NCBI GenBank assembly: GCA_032718475.1
Contig: JAUCBJ010005851.1
Coordinates: 1-36,470, forward strand
DNA length: 36,470 nucleotides
Source: Nemertoderma westbladi
Taxonomy: Eukaryota; Xenacoelomorpha; Nemertodermatida; Nemertodermatidae
Direction: 5' to 3'
Shown piece after piece: positions 10,776 to 20,043 of the stretch. The position numbers were made by a program, and so were the translations under genes. The first letter of the stretch is position 1. Each line of letters opens with the position of its first letter. The notes under the pieces were generated by a model. It saw nothing but the letters and a program-made list of their open reading frames with translations. It did not search any database and was not told where the DNA came from.

Positions 10776-10905
10776 TTTTTTTTTTTTTTTTTTTAAATGG
10801 GTGAGAATGATAGTATAATAACATAGTTGATACAATGGATTTCAAATTGCACTATTGCACTATTGTATTTATACAATGAGGTACAGTGATACGGATGTAA
10901 GGGGG
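10776..10905 (-). mobile_element. 130-bp poly(A) retrocopy
   Basis: Begins on the plus strand with T19 (a poly(A) tail on the minus strand) and is flanked by a perfect 11-bp duplication, aacctcattac, at 10765-10775 and 10906-10916, which lies within a satellite unit. These are marks of LINE-machinery retroposition. The body is too short to class; it could be a truncated LINE, SINE or transcript. The A tail differs from the TAG and TTGA tails of the LINEs seen here, so another element family provided the enzyme. Confidence 0.88.
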
Positions 10906-11109
10906 AACCTCATTACTACTACTTTTTTTAACCCATTTACTAATTTATTTACTTAAAGTATAAAAACCTTTCAAATTTAAAAAACACATCTTACAAATAT
11001 CATAAAAAACCCATCACCAGCAAACTGTAATTTTAGAATAGAAACAAATGGAGGGATTTTTAAAAGTAGTGCAGTAGCATTACCCACCACCATCACAACT
11101 ACTGAACTA

Positions 11110-11440
11110 TGGTTCTGTGTCCACGTCGGCCGTTCACATGGATACATCGGCCACAGAACACTGTACCGGGCATTTCGAGGCAGACCTGCAACCCCGAGGG
11201 CACAGCAGCGATGTGTGCAACAGCGCGAAGTTAACTTTTCGCCGTACCCATACCACACACTCCGAATACCGAACGTCGCGCTTATCAGCCAGCTTCAGCG
11301 CGAGTCTCTTGAAAAACTGGCAAACAGTTGGCGCCATCTCACCAAACGCTGAAAATATGAGGGGAGTGAAAATTGAGTGTACAACTTCCCTGATTCTCTC
11401 CTCATACTTCAGAATCTTCCGATTCTGATGATGGCGATGT
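11110..11440 (-). pseudogene. Retroelement protein C-terminal fragment
   Basis: A minus-strand frame reads FTPLIFSAFGEMAP, FFKRLALKLADKRD and then FALLHTSLLCPRGCRS. This pattern (FTPLVFS..GGM, FYKRLA..L..KR, SFALLRS..C.RG.RS) is a tail I associate with reverse-transcriptase-containing open frames in marine invertebrate genomes; I cannot assign the clade. It ends at a stop near 11134. It lies beside, and reads into, the PLE without being part of it. Confidence 0.5.
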
Positions 11441-11470
11441 CCTGATTTTAATGTCATGTATGTAGGGAAG

Positions 11471-11833
11471 TCATGTAATGTAGGGAAGTACAAAAACAAT
11501 TTCATGTTTCTTAACCATTACCATGGTAGACTTAGCACTATGGTAGCGTTCTAGAACGTGCTTAGTGGATTTGTTTAGAAGCGAGATGGGATTGCCATTC
11601 TTAGTTAGGATTGTGAATAGTTTATTTAAATCCGTATTGAACAGTATAAACGAAGAGCTAATCATTAGTGCGCGGTATATCAGTGTGAGCAAGGCCAATC
11701 TTATATTTCATGGGAATAAAACTGTCAAACTTTGTGTATAGGCCGGTGAAGGTGGGCTTATGATATATTGAGGTGGAAAATGAGTTATTTTGGAGACGCG
11801 TGATTTGGACATTCAGGAATGATAATTTAATAA
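11471..11833 (-). pseudogene. PLE reverse transcriptase, C-terminal part
   Basis: Two frames in series: SFLNVQITRLQNNSFSTSIY and KPTFTGLYTKFDSFIP (11658-11833), then LLNKSTKHVLERYHSAKS ending in EIVFVLPY (11471-11698). These match the thumb and connector that precede the GIY-YIG domain in Penelope-like proteins. A frameshift near 11690 separates them. The palm motif C (YVDD) that should come before this is missing, lost at the RTE junction. Confidence 0.8.
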
Positions 11834-13985
11834 TCATCCGCATCTTTAAGGCCAGTGTCCTTTAAGATGCGTCTCAAGAAAGTCATGGGCTGTCCAACAT
11901 GCTTATTCACTCCATGAGGCTGCCAAAGTACAAGATTATGCACTGGCTGGTCCTCACGGCGAAAGCAATGTCCTGCAAAGCGGAGGCAATTTTGTTCTAG
12001 TGTCAAGCTTGGGGGAACCAATGAGACACCTCCAATGTTATATAGTGTCTGGTTGGAGATGTGTGCATTGTACTTGACACAATGAACCCAGCGTAGCATT
12101 CTTGTGAATGTGCCATCCAGAGATTTGGTCTCCTCAGCATTTAGAGCCCAGCATGGACTCCCGTAGAGGAGTACTGGAACTACTGCTGCTCTAAATAATC
12201 GGACCTTAAGTTTCCGATTAATTCTCGGTGACTTCAAAATCCTGGAAAGCCTATTCAAGGCTGCCCATGCCTTTCCCTTACGTATTCGAAGGTCCTCGTC
12301 TGACTTCCGGATCCATGATCCCAGGTAACAGAAGTCGTCCACATGCTCAAGCATACCATCCTTTGAGCTTATGCTCATCCGATCAGAGACTTGCTGAGGA
12401 CTTTCAAAGTTAACTGTCAGAATTTTGGTCTTTCTGGAGTTAATAAAAAGACCAACACTAGAAGCAGCATGTTCTAATGAGCTGAGGAGCCGTTGGGCTC
12501 CCTCTAATGATTCTGAGAGTACTCCTAAGTCATCAGCAAAGTCTAGATCAGTTAGGTACTTGGCAGGATTTCCTCGACTTCTGGAGCCAGTAGGTGGAGT
12601 TATCATCACCCCATCATCATTATGATGATCTAAGGACATGCGTAGAACATAGTCAACCACAATAATGAACAAAAAAGGTGCAAGTGTGTCTCCTTGGAGG
12701 ACGCCCCATAACACTTCAAATGGTTCTGTGTCACCGTCAACAGTAGACACAAATGTTGTCGAACCATCGTATACTGATCTGATTGCTGCAATAATTTCAT
12801 CAGGAATCCCAAATAAATGAAAGTATGCTGAACATACGTGAGCGAGAGACTGAATCAAAAGCCTTGAAGAAGTCAACAAAGATAACAGCCAGATGCCTGT
12901 CTTTCTTTTTTGATAATTCTTCAATTATCCTTCTAAGTGCCAAAATGGGCTCCATGGTCCCACGACCTTTACGGAACCCATTCTGATTTCCACAGAGCAG
13001 TCTCTCAATGGGATCCCTGAGGCGATTTAATAGAATCCTATTGTATAGCTTTGCAGCAATCGAGATCAATGAGATTCCCCGAAAAGAACCATAGAGTGTT
13101 AGGTTGCCCTTCTTGGGAACTGGCACCAACTTATTTGTTTTCATTTCTTGTGGGACTCTTGTTGTACGGTACATGTCTACTATGATGGGATAGATGAGCT
13201 TTAAACACTCAGGTATTTTAAAGACCTCAGGGGGAACACCATCTACTCCACTGGCACGATTGGTCTTAATGCTCTTTGCAGCAGCCTTCACTTCTGCAAA
13301 GGAGATATCGCCAATGGGAATATCTGGGAGTACAGACTCAGACACCTTTACTTCTATAAAGTTATCAGGCAATACCCTGTCATTATTGAGGAGCTTTTCA
13401 AAGTGGGCTTTCCAACCATTGAGGCGATCGGCTGGTGATTCAGCCTTAACCTTGGTGGTTGGTTGGCTTTTCCGCCCAGTAAGCAGATTGATCGATTTCC
13501 ATGCCTGGGATGATTGCCTGCTGTCGTCAGCATCATTAATGGCATCAACCTGTTGGTTTATTAGCTCCTGTAGATTAACAGAGTACTGCCTGTTCAGGGA
13601 CCTAGATGCAGCCTTAACTGCATTCTTGGCCGCTGTAGTCTGTTTGAGTCGGGACTCTTTCTGCGCCTTACGAAAGTCATTTCGGCACTTTTGAATTTTG
13701 TTGTCAGTCCAGGGGGCCCTTTTCCCGTTTCGAGGGTATACAGGAACTGTTTCTGCAGCTGCTAACTTAACTGCTTCTGTAAAGGCAGTATAGCCCTCAC
13801 AGTGATCTGCCGCCTCAGAGGCAAGAGCCTCATACCTGTTGCTCAGCTGTAGTGTGAAGCTGGATCTCACACTTGGCTGTTGCAACAGAGAGGACCAGTC
13901 ATGCCGCGGCAAGGCAGATTTCGTTGTTCTGCTAGCACGCAGACTAAGTCTTACCTTGGCCACAATAAGGCGGTGATCACTGGAA
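11834..13985 (-). mobile_element. RTE-type LINE, copy 2, both ends truncated
   Basis: Same family as 2393-4844. It starts at SSDHRLIVAKV, within the last part of the endonuclease, and stops at KDADD, about 110 bp short of the family's 3' end, so it has no TAG tail. It replaces the stretch of PLE between the RT motif B block and the C-terminal part. No target duplication is visible. A normal target-primed insertion would retain the 3' end, so this copy arrived or was trimmed by another route. Confidence 0.88.
11834..13985 (-). pseudogene. RTE LINE reverse transcriptase (least broken copy)
   Basis: Open from 13985 to about 12800 (398 codons) and then from 12924 to 11827 (365 codons) after one frameshift near 12815, where an extra base falls in SLYGIPDE. 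RT motifs are intact: VDFFKAFDSVSR, LQGDTLAPFLF, FADDLGV. The C-terminal domain ends before the NVMGDRELW block present in copies 1 and 3. It lacks the 27-codon self-insertion of copy 1, so it serves as the reference for that locus. Confidence 0.85.
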
Positions 13986-14880
13986 AGCATTAGCAAATGC
14001 CGGCCCTAGTGGACTTCCCATTGCAACGCCATCCAATTGTGAGTATAACTGTCCGTTAAAAACAAAGTTATTGTCCTTAACAGACAAATCAAGTAATTTC
14101 CTAACTGTAACGGCGTTAATTCCGTTAATATCGGTTGTATCCTTAAACAATTCCTCTACTATAATATTTATTGTCTCAGAGAGGGGGACATTCGTGAAAA
14201 GCGAGGTTACATCAAAACTAGCCATGAACAGTTTGGTATCAGGGTGGATTTCGGATATTTCCTTAACAAATGTAAATGTGTCCTTCACTGTGTAATCGTT
14301 CTCAGTAATGCCGGTCATCAATGGTACTAGGTACTTAGCTAAATTGTAGGCTGGAGTATGAATAGATGAAATAATAGGCCTCATTGGAATATTGTCTTTA
14401 TGTACTTTAGGGAGTCTGTAAAGTGTAGCAGGTTTGGTGCCAGTCGGTGCCAATGAGTCGTACTCATACTTACTTAGTATACCTTCCTTATGCAGTGTGT
14501 ATAATAGTTTCCTAACCGACTTCTCCTTCTTAAGAATTATTTGTAACCAATCCCCCCCTACCTTAGTAAATTTCGTGGAATCAGATAGGATTGTTCCCAT
14601 CTTTGCTAAATAGTCCACGCGGTTTAACAGCACCACCCCATTCCCCTTGTCCAGTTTGCATATAATAATATCCTTGTTTTTCCTAAGTTCCCATAAAGCC
14701 GTATGTTCTTCCTTAGTTAGTCCCTTAAAACCACCCGGTATGTATGTATGAAGAGCAGTTAGGGCCAAGTCGTTGAGTTTGGCTCGGAATCGATCGTCTC
14801 CGAGCTGGTTCTCATCGAATTTAACCTTACCGTAGAGAGCCTTGAAAGCAGGAAGGAAGTCGGTGTCGGAAGTCGGCGGT
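13986..14880 (-). pseudogene. PLE reverse transcriptase, N-terminal and palm part
   Basis: Open for about 295 codons on the minus strand when read from the inversion junction. Motifs in order: DKGNGVVLLNRVDY, YRLPKVHKD, MRPIIS, FMASFDVTSLFTNVPL (motif A with catalytic Asp) and LDGVAMGSPLGPAFANAF (motif B). These are diagnostic of Penelope-like RTs. Upstream of the first methionine (14768) the frame continues as family sequence to the junction, so that methionine is internal. It stops where RTE copy 2 begins, just before the YVDD block. Confidence 0.88.
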
Positions 14881-15395
14881 CTACCATGTTAACGGTTAAG
14901 AAACGTGAAATTGTTTTTGTACTTCCCTACACTGGCAAACACGCTCTACAACTGAAATCTCGAATTTCCAAACTATTCCGCTCAGCCTTTCCGCACATAG
15001 ATCTTAACGTTATACTTAAACCTACACGTAGAATATCAGACATGTTTTCGTATAAATACCGCCTTCCATCGCACATACGTTCCAATGTCATTTATAAATT
15101 TACCTGTGGAAGTTGTACTGCTTCCTATGTCGGTGAAACCGAAAGACAATTGGCGGTTCGCGTGTGTGAACACACAGGCAGGTCATTAGTGCGAAAACAG
15201 TTTAATCCTCCGAGGAACTCAGTCGTATTTAACTACTGGGGGGAAACGGGGCACACCTTTAGTTTAGACAACTTTGAGATTATAGGAACAGCTCAAACCA
15301 AATACCAGCTATGCATTAAAGAGGCACTATTCATCAGAAAATTAAGCCCGACACTAAACAATCGCGAATGTAGCTTTCAACTATCAATAATTTAG
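14880..15395 (+). CDS. PLE GIY-YIG endonuclease domain (3' part of PLE ORF)
   Basis: About 170 codons. The start of the frame overlaps the end of the RT connector (EIVFVLPYTGKHA). The nuclease region reads VIYKFTCGSCTASYVGE, with a CxxC ahead of the YVG motif, then RVCEH (catalytic Arg and His), and IKEALFIRKLSPTLNN (metal-binding Glu and the conserved PxLN). All expected active-site residues are present. In PLEs this domain, fused after the RT, is thought to nick the target for priming. The Met at 14886 is internal to the family sequence, so the piece is a 5'-truncated gene. Confidence 0.88.
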   Translation, partial: STMLTVKKREIVFVLPYTGKHALQLKSRISKLFRSAFPHIDLNVILKPTRRISDMFSYKYRLPSHIRSNVIYKFTCGSCTASYVGETERQLAVRVCEHTGRSLVRKQFNPPRNSVVFNYWGETGHTFSLDNFEIIGTAQTKYQLCIKEALFIRKLSPTLNNRECSFQLSII

Positions 15396-15660
15396 GTTTT
15401 ATTGGGGGGGGGGGGTAAAAAAAAGGGGGGGAGGGATATGGGAATTATTTTGAGTTTGTATATTACTGTAGTTAGATTTATAATCACAATGTAGTATTAT
15501 TAAAATTGTGTTTACTTAGGACTGTATTTGTTGTACCATTAATCCAGTATTCAGTATTAGAATAGGAAGTTGTTTTTACTTACCCTGAAGATGGCTCTAC
15601 TTTGAGTTGAAACGTTGGTTCATGTCTGTATGTCTTAGTATGTATTTGTTATTGTTTAAT
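15396..15660 (+). other. PLE 3' untranslated region
   Basis: Begins at the stop and includes two G-runs (15405-15417 and 15425-15431). It contains the hairpin motif at 15585-15613 described separately. The exact 3' end is not defined; similarity to a different minus-strand frame starts near 15670. Confidence 0.6.
15585..15613 (+). ncRNA. Hammerhead-like hairpin in PLE 3' region
   Basis: Core ctgaaga, one base, a 5-bp stem (ggctc/gagtt, two G-U pairs) closed by a 6-base loop, then gaaac. This has the box-stem-box order of a hammerhead ribozyme (CUGANGA, helix II, GAAA). Hammerhead motifs are known in the terminal repeats of Penelope-like elements. Helix III and the cleavage site are not convincing here, so activity is uncertain. 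Confidence 0.4.
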
Positions 15661-15664
15661 TTAA

Positions 15665-15904
15665 TATTAATTTGATTTGAAATGAAGTGGAGAATTATTT
15701 CTTTGGCGATATCGTTCATTAGCTGCTGCAACTGTAATTCCTTGCGTTTTTGCTCACTTTCTGTTTGTAAAGTTCGGCGTTTAGCAGCTGATAATTGAGA
15801 GGTTCTAGAGATTCTGGTATCCTTAGAGGACAAAGAAGATCCTCCGTTAGAGTTACCAGAAAGGGATCGGTAAATTTTCCATTTAATTCGGCTAAATTAT
15901 TGGA
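15665..15904 (-). pseudogene. Unrecognised minus-strand coding-like segment
   Basis: A frame reads SGNSNGGSSLSSKDT, then a Lys/Glu/Gln-rich helical stretch (AAKRRTLQTESEQKRKELQL). It is in the same orientation as, and directly after, the 15-residue repeats of array 2, so repeats and helix may have belonged to one protein. The composition resembles N-terminal gag-like regions of BEL-type elements, but this is only a hint. No motif assigns a function. Confidence 0.35.
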
Positions 15905-16115
15905 ATTACCATAGGTAACAGACTACTGGTAACAGAATTACCAGTGTCTCTCTCAACCTCATTACCTCTACTAGTAATGGAATTACCAGAGTCGCTCTCA
16001 ACCTCATTACCACTACCGGTAACAGAATTACTAGAGTCGCTATCAACCTCATTATCCCTACCGGTAACAGAATTACCAGAGTCGCTCTCAACCTCATTAC
16101 CATTACTGGTAATGG
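15905..16115. repeat. 45-bp satellite, array 2
   Basis: About 4.5 units of the same 45-bp repeat as array 1, same orientation, separated from it by the PLE and other insertions. The minus strand again encodes a 15-residue acidic repeat. Confidence 0.9.
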
Positions 16116-16757
16116 TAATGTTTTTTTGTTTGTTTTAAACTTTAACCCTTTAATTTAATTTAATTTAATTATATTACAAATTCGTCTAGTAAAATATTTG
16201 CTGTTTAAATCTCCATCTATTAAAATAACTCGTTGTCATTCGCCAAATTAAATTTATGTAATACTAAATACATTTATATATATAGACCTACAGTATAAAT
16301 AAAAAAAGTTAAAAAATCGCAGTCTGCCCCAACTAATTACCATAAATCTATTGGTAGATTAGCACTCCTAATACATAGTCCCTATCCTTCATATTCTTAT
16401 CTATCTACTTTCTACTCTACCTTACCTACATTATCTATCTATCTATATGCCATCTTCTTCTTCACCTCTCTATTCTGCATCTGCAACACCCTACAGTATA
16501 ATATTACTTCAAACCACTACTTACTACATCCATTCTATCAAATGTTACACATATTTACATTTTATATAATCCCATCCTCCTGGTTGGCAGCCGTTTACTA
16601 GCCCTGCTATTTGGTTGTTCTCCAGTACCCATTTATATAGAACTTACCATATATAGTATGTATTCATGTTAATTTCTATTTTATACTGAGTTATTGTTAT
16701 TTTGAATTATTATTTGAAGGGTAAAATAAACATTGAAAATATCAAAAACAAACAATC
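16116..16757. other. 640-bp insertion between satellite units, type unknown
   Basis: Lies between array 2 and a single leftover satellite unit. It begins with gtttttttgtttg and ends with aaaaacaaacaa, a weak inverted repeat of about 30 bp, and a possible aataaa signal occurs near 16725. It could be a small inverted-repeat element or a retrocopy. No open frame is meaningful. Confidence 0.45.
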
Positions 16758-16784
16758 AATTACCAGAGTCGCTCTCAACCTCAT
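16758..16784. repeat. Single leftover 45-bp satellite unit
   Basis: A 27-bp match to the unit consensus (aattaccagagtcgctctca and on to cctcat), without mismatch by eye. Confidence 0.88.
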
Positions 16785-17102
16785 GTCGGTGACAAGTCAG
16801 TCACCATTGGCTGAACGAATTCCTACATACTTTAGACCAACCTAAAGTAGTTAAACCAATGAGTGGGTCGGATTACGGCTTTCAAGCCCTTGAAACATCT
16901 TAATCATGACCATATATGGTAATAATCATGTCCAGATAGCTACAATGGCTTCTATGGGTCCGTTGCCGTAATACTAATTATTTTGAAAGGAATTCCTTTG
17001 GCTGTACATTTTACTATCAAATTTGGCCGCAATGGCGTTCCTATTTAATATTCACTGTAAATACACTGTGCGTCGGTTATAAAGGTTTGTACTGCACCCA
17101 TA
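16785..17102. other. Flank of the gypsy element, nothing recognised
   Basis: Low-complexity-free but non-coding; contains a short palindrome aaaggaattccttt near 16985. It ends in TAATA (17103-17107), the left target duplication of the gypsy element. Confidence 0.55.
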
Positions 17103-17107
17103 TAATA

Positions 17108-17322
17108 TGTGGTATATATATAATGTACTACCTACCTGTAGTACAGTATGATACCGGTACTGGTCTTCGGTTACAGCTATATACATACATTTGACGTATA
17201 CAATATATCCGGTTGGCGATCAGCCTGTTGATATAGGCCTACTTTTATATATTATACTGTACTACTGATACTCGGTACTACCGAGTATTACTGTACTACG
17301 GTACCCGGCCCGGCATAATACA
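17108..17322 (+). repeat. 5' LTR of gypsy element
   Basis: 215 bp, with tatatatataatg just inside the start as a likely TATA region. It matches the 187-bp 3' LTR, apart from a few substitutions and about 28 extra bases near 17262-17290 that contain a ctcggtactaccgag palindrome. Confidence 0.9.
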
Positions 17323-17323
17323 T

Positions 17324-17335
17324 TGGCGCAGTGTG
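17324..17335 (+). promoter_or_regulatory. Primer-binding site, probable
   Basis: tggcgcagtgtg starts one base after the 5' LTR; TGG is expected to pair with the CCA end of a tRNA. I did not identify which tRNA. Confidence 0.6.
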
Positions 17336-17676
17336 TACATCTACGTGTATACGTATTGTTTTTTTTTTCTTAATAATATTATATTAAGGGGGGGGGGGTA
17401 CACCATTTTGGTCCAAAATATGTCGAAATTTTTTTTATGGTCAATTATAATGCACCATTGAATGGTGTTTCTAAATCTGAAAATCGCTATTTAATAGCTC
17501 TTTTAGTTTTCAAGTTACATAAATTTCCATTTAGGGAATCCTATTGAAATTACTATTACTATGTATAATAAAAGGTCGATTATCTCCAAATATTTTTTTT
17601 ATGAAATTGTCAAATTCAAAACCCTACTACTTCTACAATTTTAGAGTAATTAGTCTCAAACTTTCTGTGGGTGTCT

Positions 17677-18576
17677 GATGATAACTCCACCTACTGGCTC
17701 CAGAAGTCGAGGAAATCCTGCCAAGTACCTAACTGATCTAGACTTTGATGATGACTTAGGAGTACTCTCAGAATCATTAGAGGGAGCCCAACGGCTCCTC
17801 AGCTCATTAGAACATGCTGCTTCTAGTGTTGGTCTTTTTATTAACTCCAGAAAGACCAAAATTCTGACAGTTAACTTTGAAAGTCCTCAGCAAGTCTCTG
17901 ATCGGATGAGCATAAGCTCAAAGGATGGTATGCTTGAGCATGTGGACGACTTCTGTTACCTGGGATCATGGATCCGGAAGTCAGGTGAGGACCTTCGAAT
18001 ACGTAAGGGAAAGGCATGGGCAGCCTTGAATAGGCTTTCCAGGATTTGGAAGTCACCGAGAATTAATCGGAAACTTAAGGTCCGATTATTTATAGCAGCA
18101 GTAGTTCCAGTACTCCTCTACGGGAGTCCATGCTGGGCTCTAACTGCTGAGGACACCAAATCTCTGGATGGCACATTCACAAGAATGCTACGCCGGGTTC
18201 ATTGTGTCAAGTACAATGCACACATCTCCAACCAGACACTATATAACATTGGAGGTGTCTCATTGGTTCCCCCAAGCTTGACACTAGAACAAAATCGCCT
18301 CCGCTTTGCAGGACATTGCTTTCGCCGTGAGGACCAGCCAGTGCATAATCTTGTACTTTGGCAGCCTCATGGAGTGAATAAGCATGGTGGACAGCCCATG
18401 ACTTTCTTGAGACGCATCTTAAAGGACACTGGCCTTAAAGATGCGGATGATCTAGCAAATGTCATGGGTGATAGGGAGTTGTGGCGGTGCAATTTTGTTG
18501 ACAAGCCGGCACAGCATTCTTAAAAATGCAGCTGCAATGCAGCATGCCGATCCTAGTAGTAGTAGTAGTAGTAGTA
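17677..18576 (+). mobile_element. RTE-type LINE, copy 3, 5'-truncated
   Basis: A 900-bp 3' part of the family seen at 2393-4844, ending in eight or so TAG repeats. A perfect 10-bp duplication gtgggtgtct flanks it at 17667-17676 and 18577-18586. It lies within the piggyBac-like element. The clean ends make it the best reference for the family's 3' terminus. Confidence 0.95.
17678..18523 (+). pseudogene. RTE LINE reverse transcriptase, C-terminal part
   Basis: 281 open codons from ITPPTGSRSRGNP to the normal stop. It includes the motif C block, but with DFDDDLG where the other copies read DFADDLG, the downstream thumb, and the C-terminal region with PVLLYGSPCWALTAED and GHCFRRED. The N-terminal two-thirds of the RT and the endonuclease are missing because of 5' truncation, so it is not functional despite being open. 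Confidence 0.88.
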
Positions 18577-19040
18577 GTGGGTGTCTAGATAGCCACCCTG
18601 CATAAAAGTATCAGACAACTTTTCGAAATTTTTTGTTAATAAAATTTAATACTATTTATAACAAACCGAAAAATTTAGCATAAATTTGCGGCGCCACCTA
18701 GCGGTGCAGAATTATTTTCACAAAATTTCGCCTGATAGTTATGTTTCCCCATCTTTGGTCTATCATATAAAAAAACTTTCGTGTGATTAGGTTTAAAACT
18801 GTAAAAGCCTTAGGGTTTTAAGCGCAACCAAGTTTTTTTTATTGTTAACTAGTATTAACTAATATTAAATAGCGAAAAAAAAATTTTTTCTGACCTGTCA
18901 TCTAGAATAGTATCTTAGGCACCTATATGCCAAATTTTAGCCAAAACCAAAACAATTTTGAAACGCTGAGAGTGATAAATCGAAGAGTTGTCCGAAAATG
19001 GTGTACCCCACTCCCCCCCCCCCCCCCCCCCCTTAATGTT

Positions 19041-19931
19041 ATGGCGAAATATCCAGCACCGACTCCACTGGACATGGGAGCGCAAGACATGGCAATGGAA
19101 TTTGGCGACTGGCGACAGTATTTTGAATACTGGGCTGACGCTACTGAACTTCGGGCGGAGGATATTCCAGAATCTAAAAAGGTTGGGGCGCTAATGACTT
19201 GTATTGGGAAAGCACCACAGCGGATTGCTAAACAAAACTTTGAATATACAGCAGATTTTGAGGAATATTTTGCTCCCGAACGAAGTCTTTTGGTTATGCA
19301 GTTCCGTTTTGGAAAACGTAAACAAGCTCAAGGAGAAACAATTGCAGATTATTTTACTGCACTACGGCAGTTGGCTGGCTTATGTGATCTGGAGTCTGAA
19401 ACTCCAGAAACGCGTTTAAGGGACACATTTATTGCAGGTATTCGAGATGACGAACTTCGCAAGCAACTCCTTCAGCAACCTTCGAATGCGGCCATGCAGC
19501 ATATTAAGAAATTGGCTGGTGTTTTCGAAGCAGCAGTGGCAGGTCATGAAGAACTAGGTTCTTCAGACACAGGCGGTGTAGCTTCTACAGCTCAGGATGT
19601 TATGGCGGTACAACAAACCCATCTCCAACGTCGAGTAATTTCTGACCGAGCTAATTCTAATTCATTGACAAATCAGCAGCAACAGATGGGTCGACTAATG
19701 ATAAGCAACTGTCGATTCTGCTGCAGATCTCACTAAAAGGGAGCCTGCCCATCATATGGCTCGTATTGCAGAATTTGCGGTGAACCTCATCATTACCCAG
19801 GATCGCCTTTGTGCAAGAAATCTTCCAACGACCGCTCGTTGCGTAGTGGGTTGTCCCAGCAGTTCTCTCGAGGCCATGGATCATCTAGTGGATTCCATGG
19901 TAGACAATCGGGTAGAAACAATGTTAACTTT
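19041..19931 (+). pseudogene. gag: gypsy gag (capsid and zinc knuckle), interrupted
   Basis: The ATG at 19041 (MAKYPAPTPLDM) directly follows the piggyBac-like element; upstream in-frame codons belong to that element, so they are not gag. The capsid region shows WRQYFEYW and RFGKRKQAQGETIADYFTAL followed by LRDTFIAGI, as in Ty3/gypsy gag. A TAA at 19734-19736 falls between the two cysteine clusters of the nucleocapsid: CRFCCRSH before it and CPSYGSYCRICGEPHH after it. The frame continues to 19931, where the CR1 insertion lies, and resumes in register at 25334. Confidence 0.85.
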
Positions 19932-20043
19932 GTTAACATTTTTCCTAAAGAATGCGCCTTATACGCAGTTAGGGAAATAATTTCAATAATTTCTTAATTT
20001 GTTTATAATTATACTATTATACTACTATTATAAAGAAATAAAG

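Larger units (their letters stand above)
11471..15660. mobile_element. Penelope-like element with inverted 5' part
   Basis: The RT segment lies on the minus strand (13986-14880, then 11471-11833 beyond an RTE insertion). The GIY-YIG nuclease and 3' region follow on the plus strand (14880-about 15660). The left border of the inverted part and the start of the plus part cover the same short stretch of the element (VKK-EIVFVLPY), about 50 bp with a few differences. This is the layout produced by twin priming: the 5' part inverted, with a small overlap at the inversion point. Two independent insertions are the alternative. Confidence 0.75.
17388..19032. mobile_element. piggyBac-like non-autonomous element with TTAA duplication
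   Basis: TTAA occurs at 17384-17387 and 19033-19036. The left end is a G-run followed by gtacaccattttgg; the right end is the reverse complement, ccgaaaatggtgtacc followed by a C-run. TTAA duplication with G-rich inverted ends is the piggyBac signature. Without the RTE inside it would be about 735 bp and has no transposase. The terminal inverted repeats are only 25-30 bp. It sits in the gypsy leader, eight bases before gag, so it would disrupt transcription or translation of gag. Confidence 0.8.

Noticed and set aside
10469-10804. Plus-strand open frame of Leu/Ser/Pro repeats over the 45-bp satellite
   Set aside because: A 45-bp unit without stops keeps several frames open; the frame runs into the poly(T) of an inserted retrocopy and has no other support.
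12228-12625. Plus-strand frames over RTE copy 2
   Set aside because: Antisense of the RT C-terminal region; the same shadow appears in all three copies.
15404-15432. G-runs as a second piggyBac-type end
   Set aside because: No TTAA or inverted partner nearby; they lie in the PLE 3' region.
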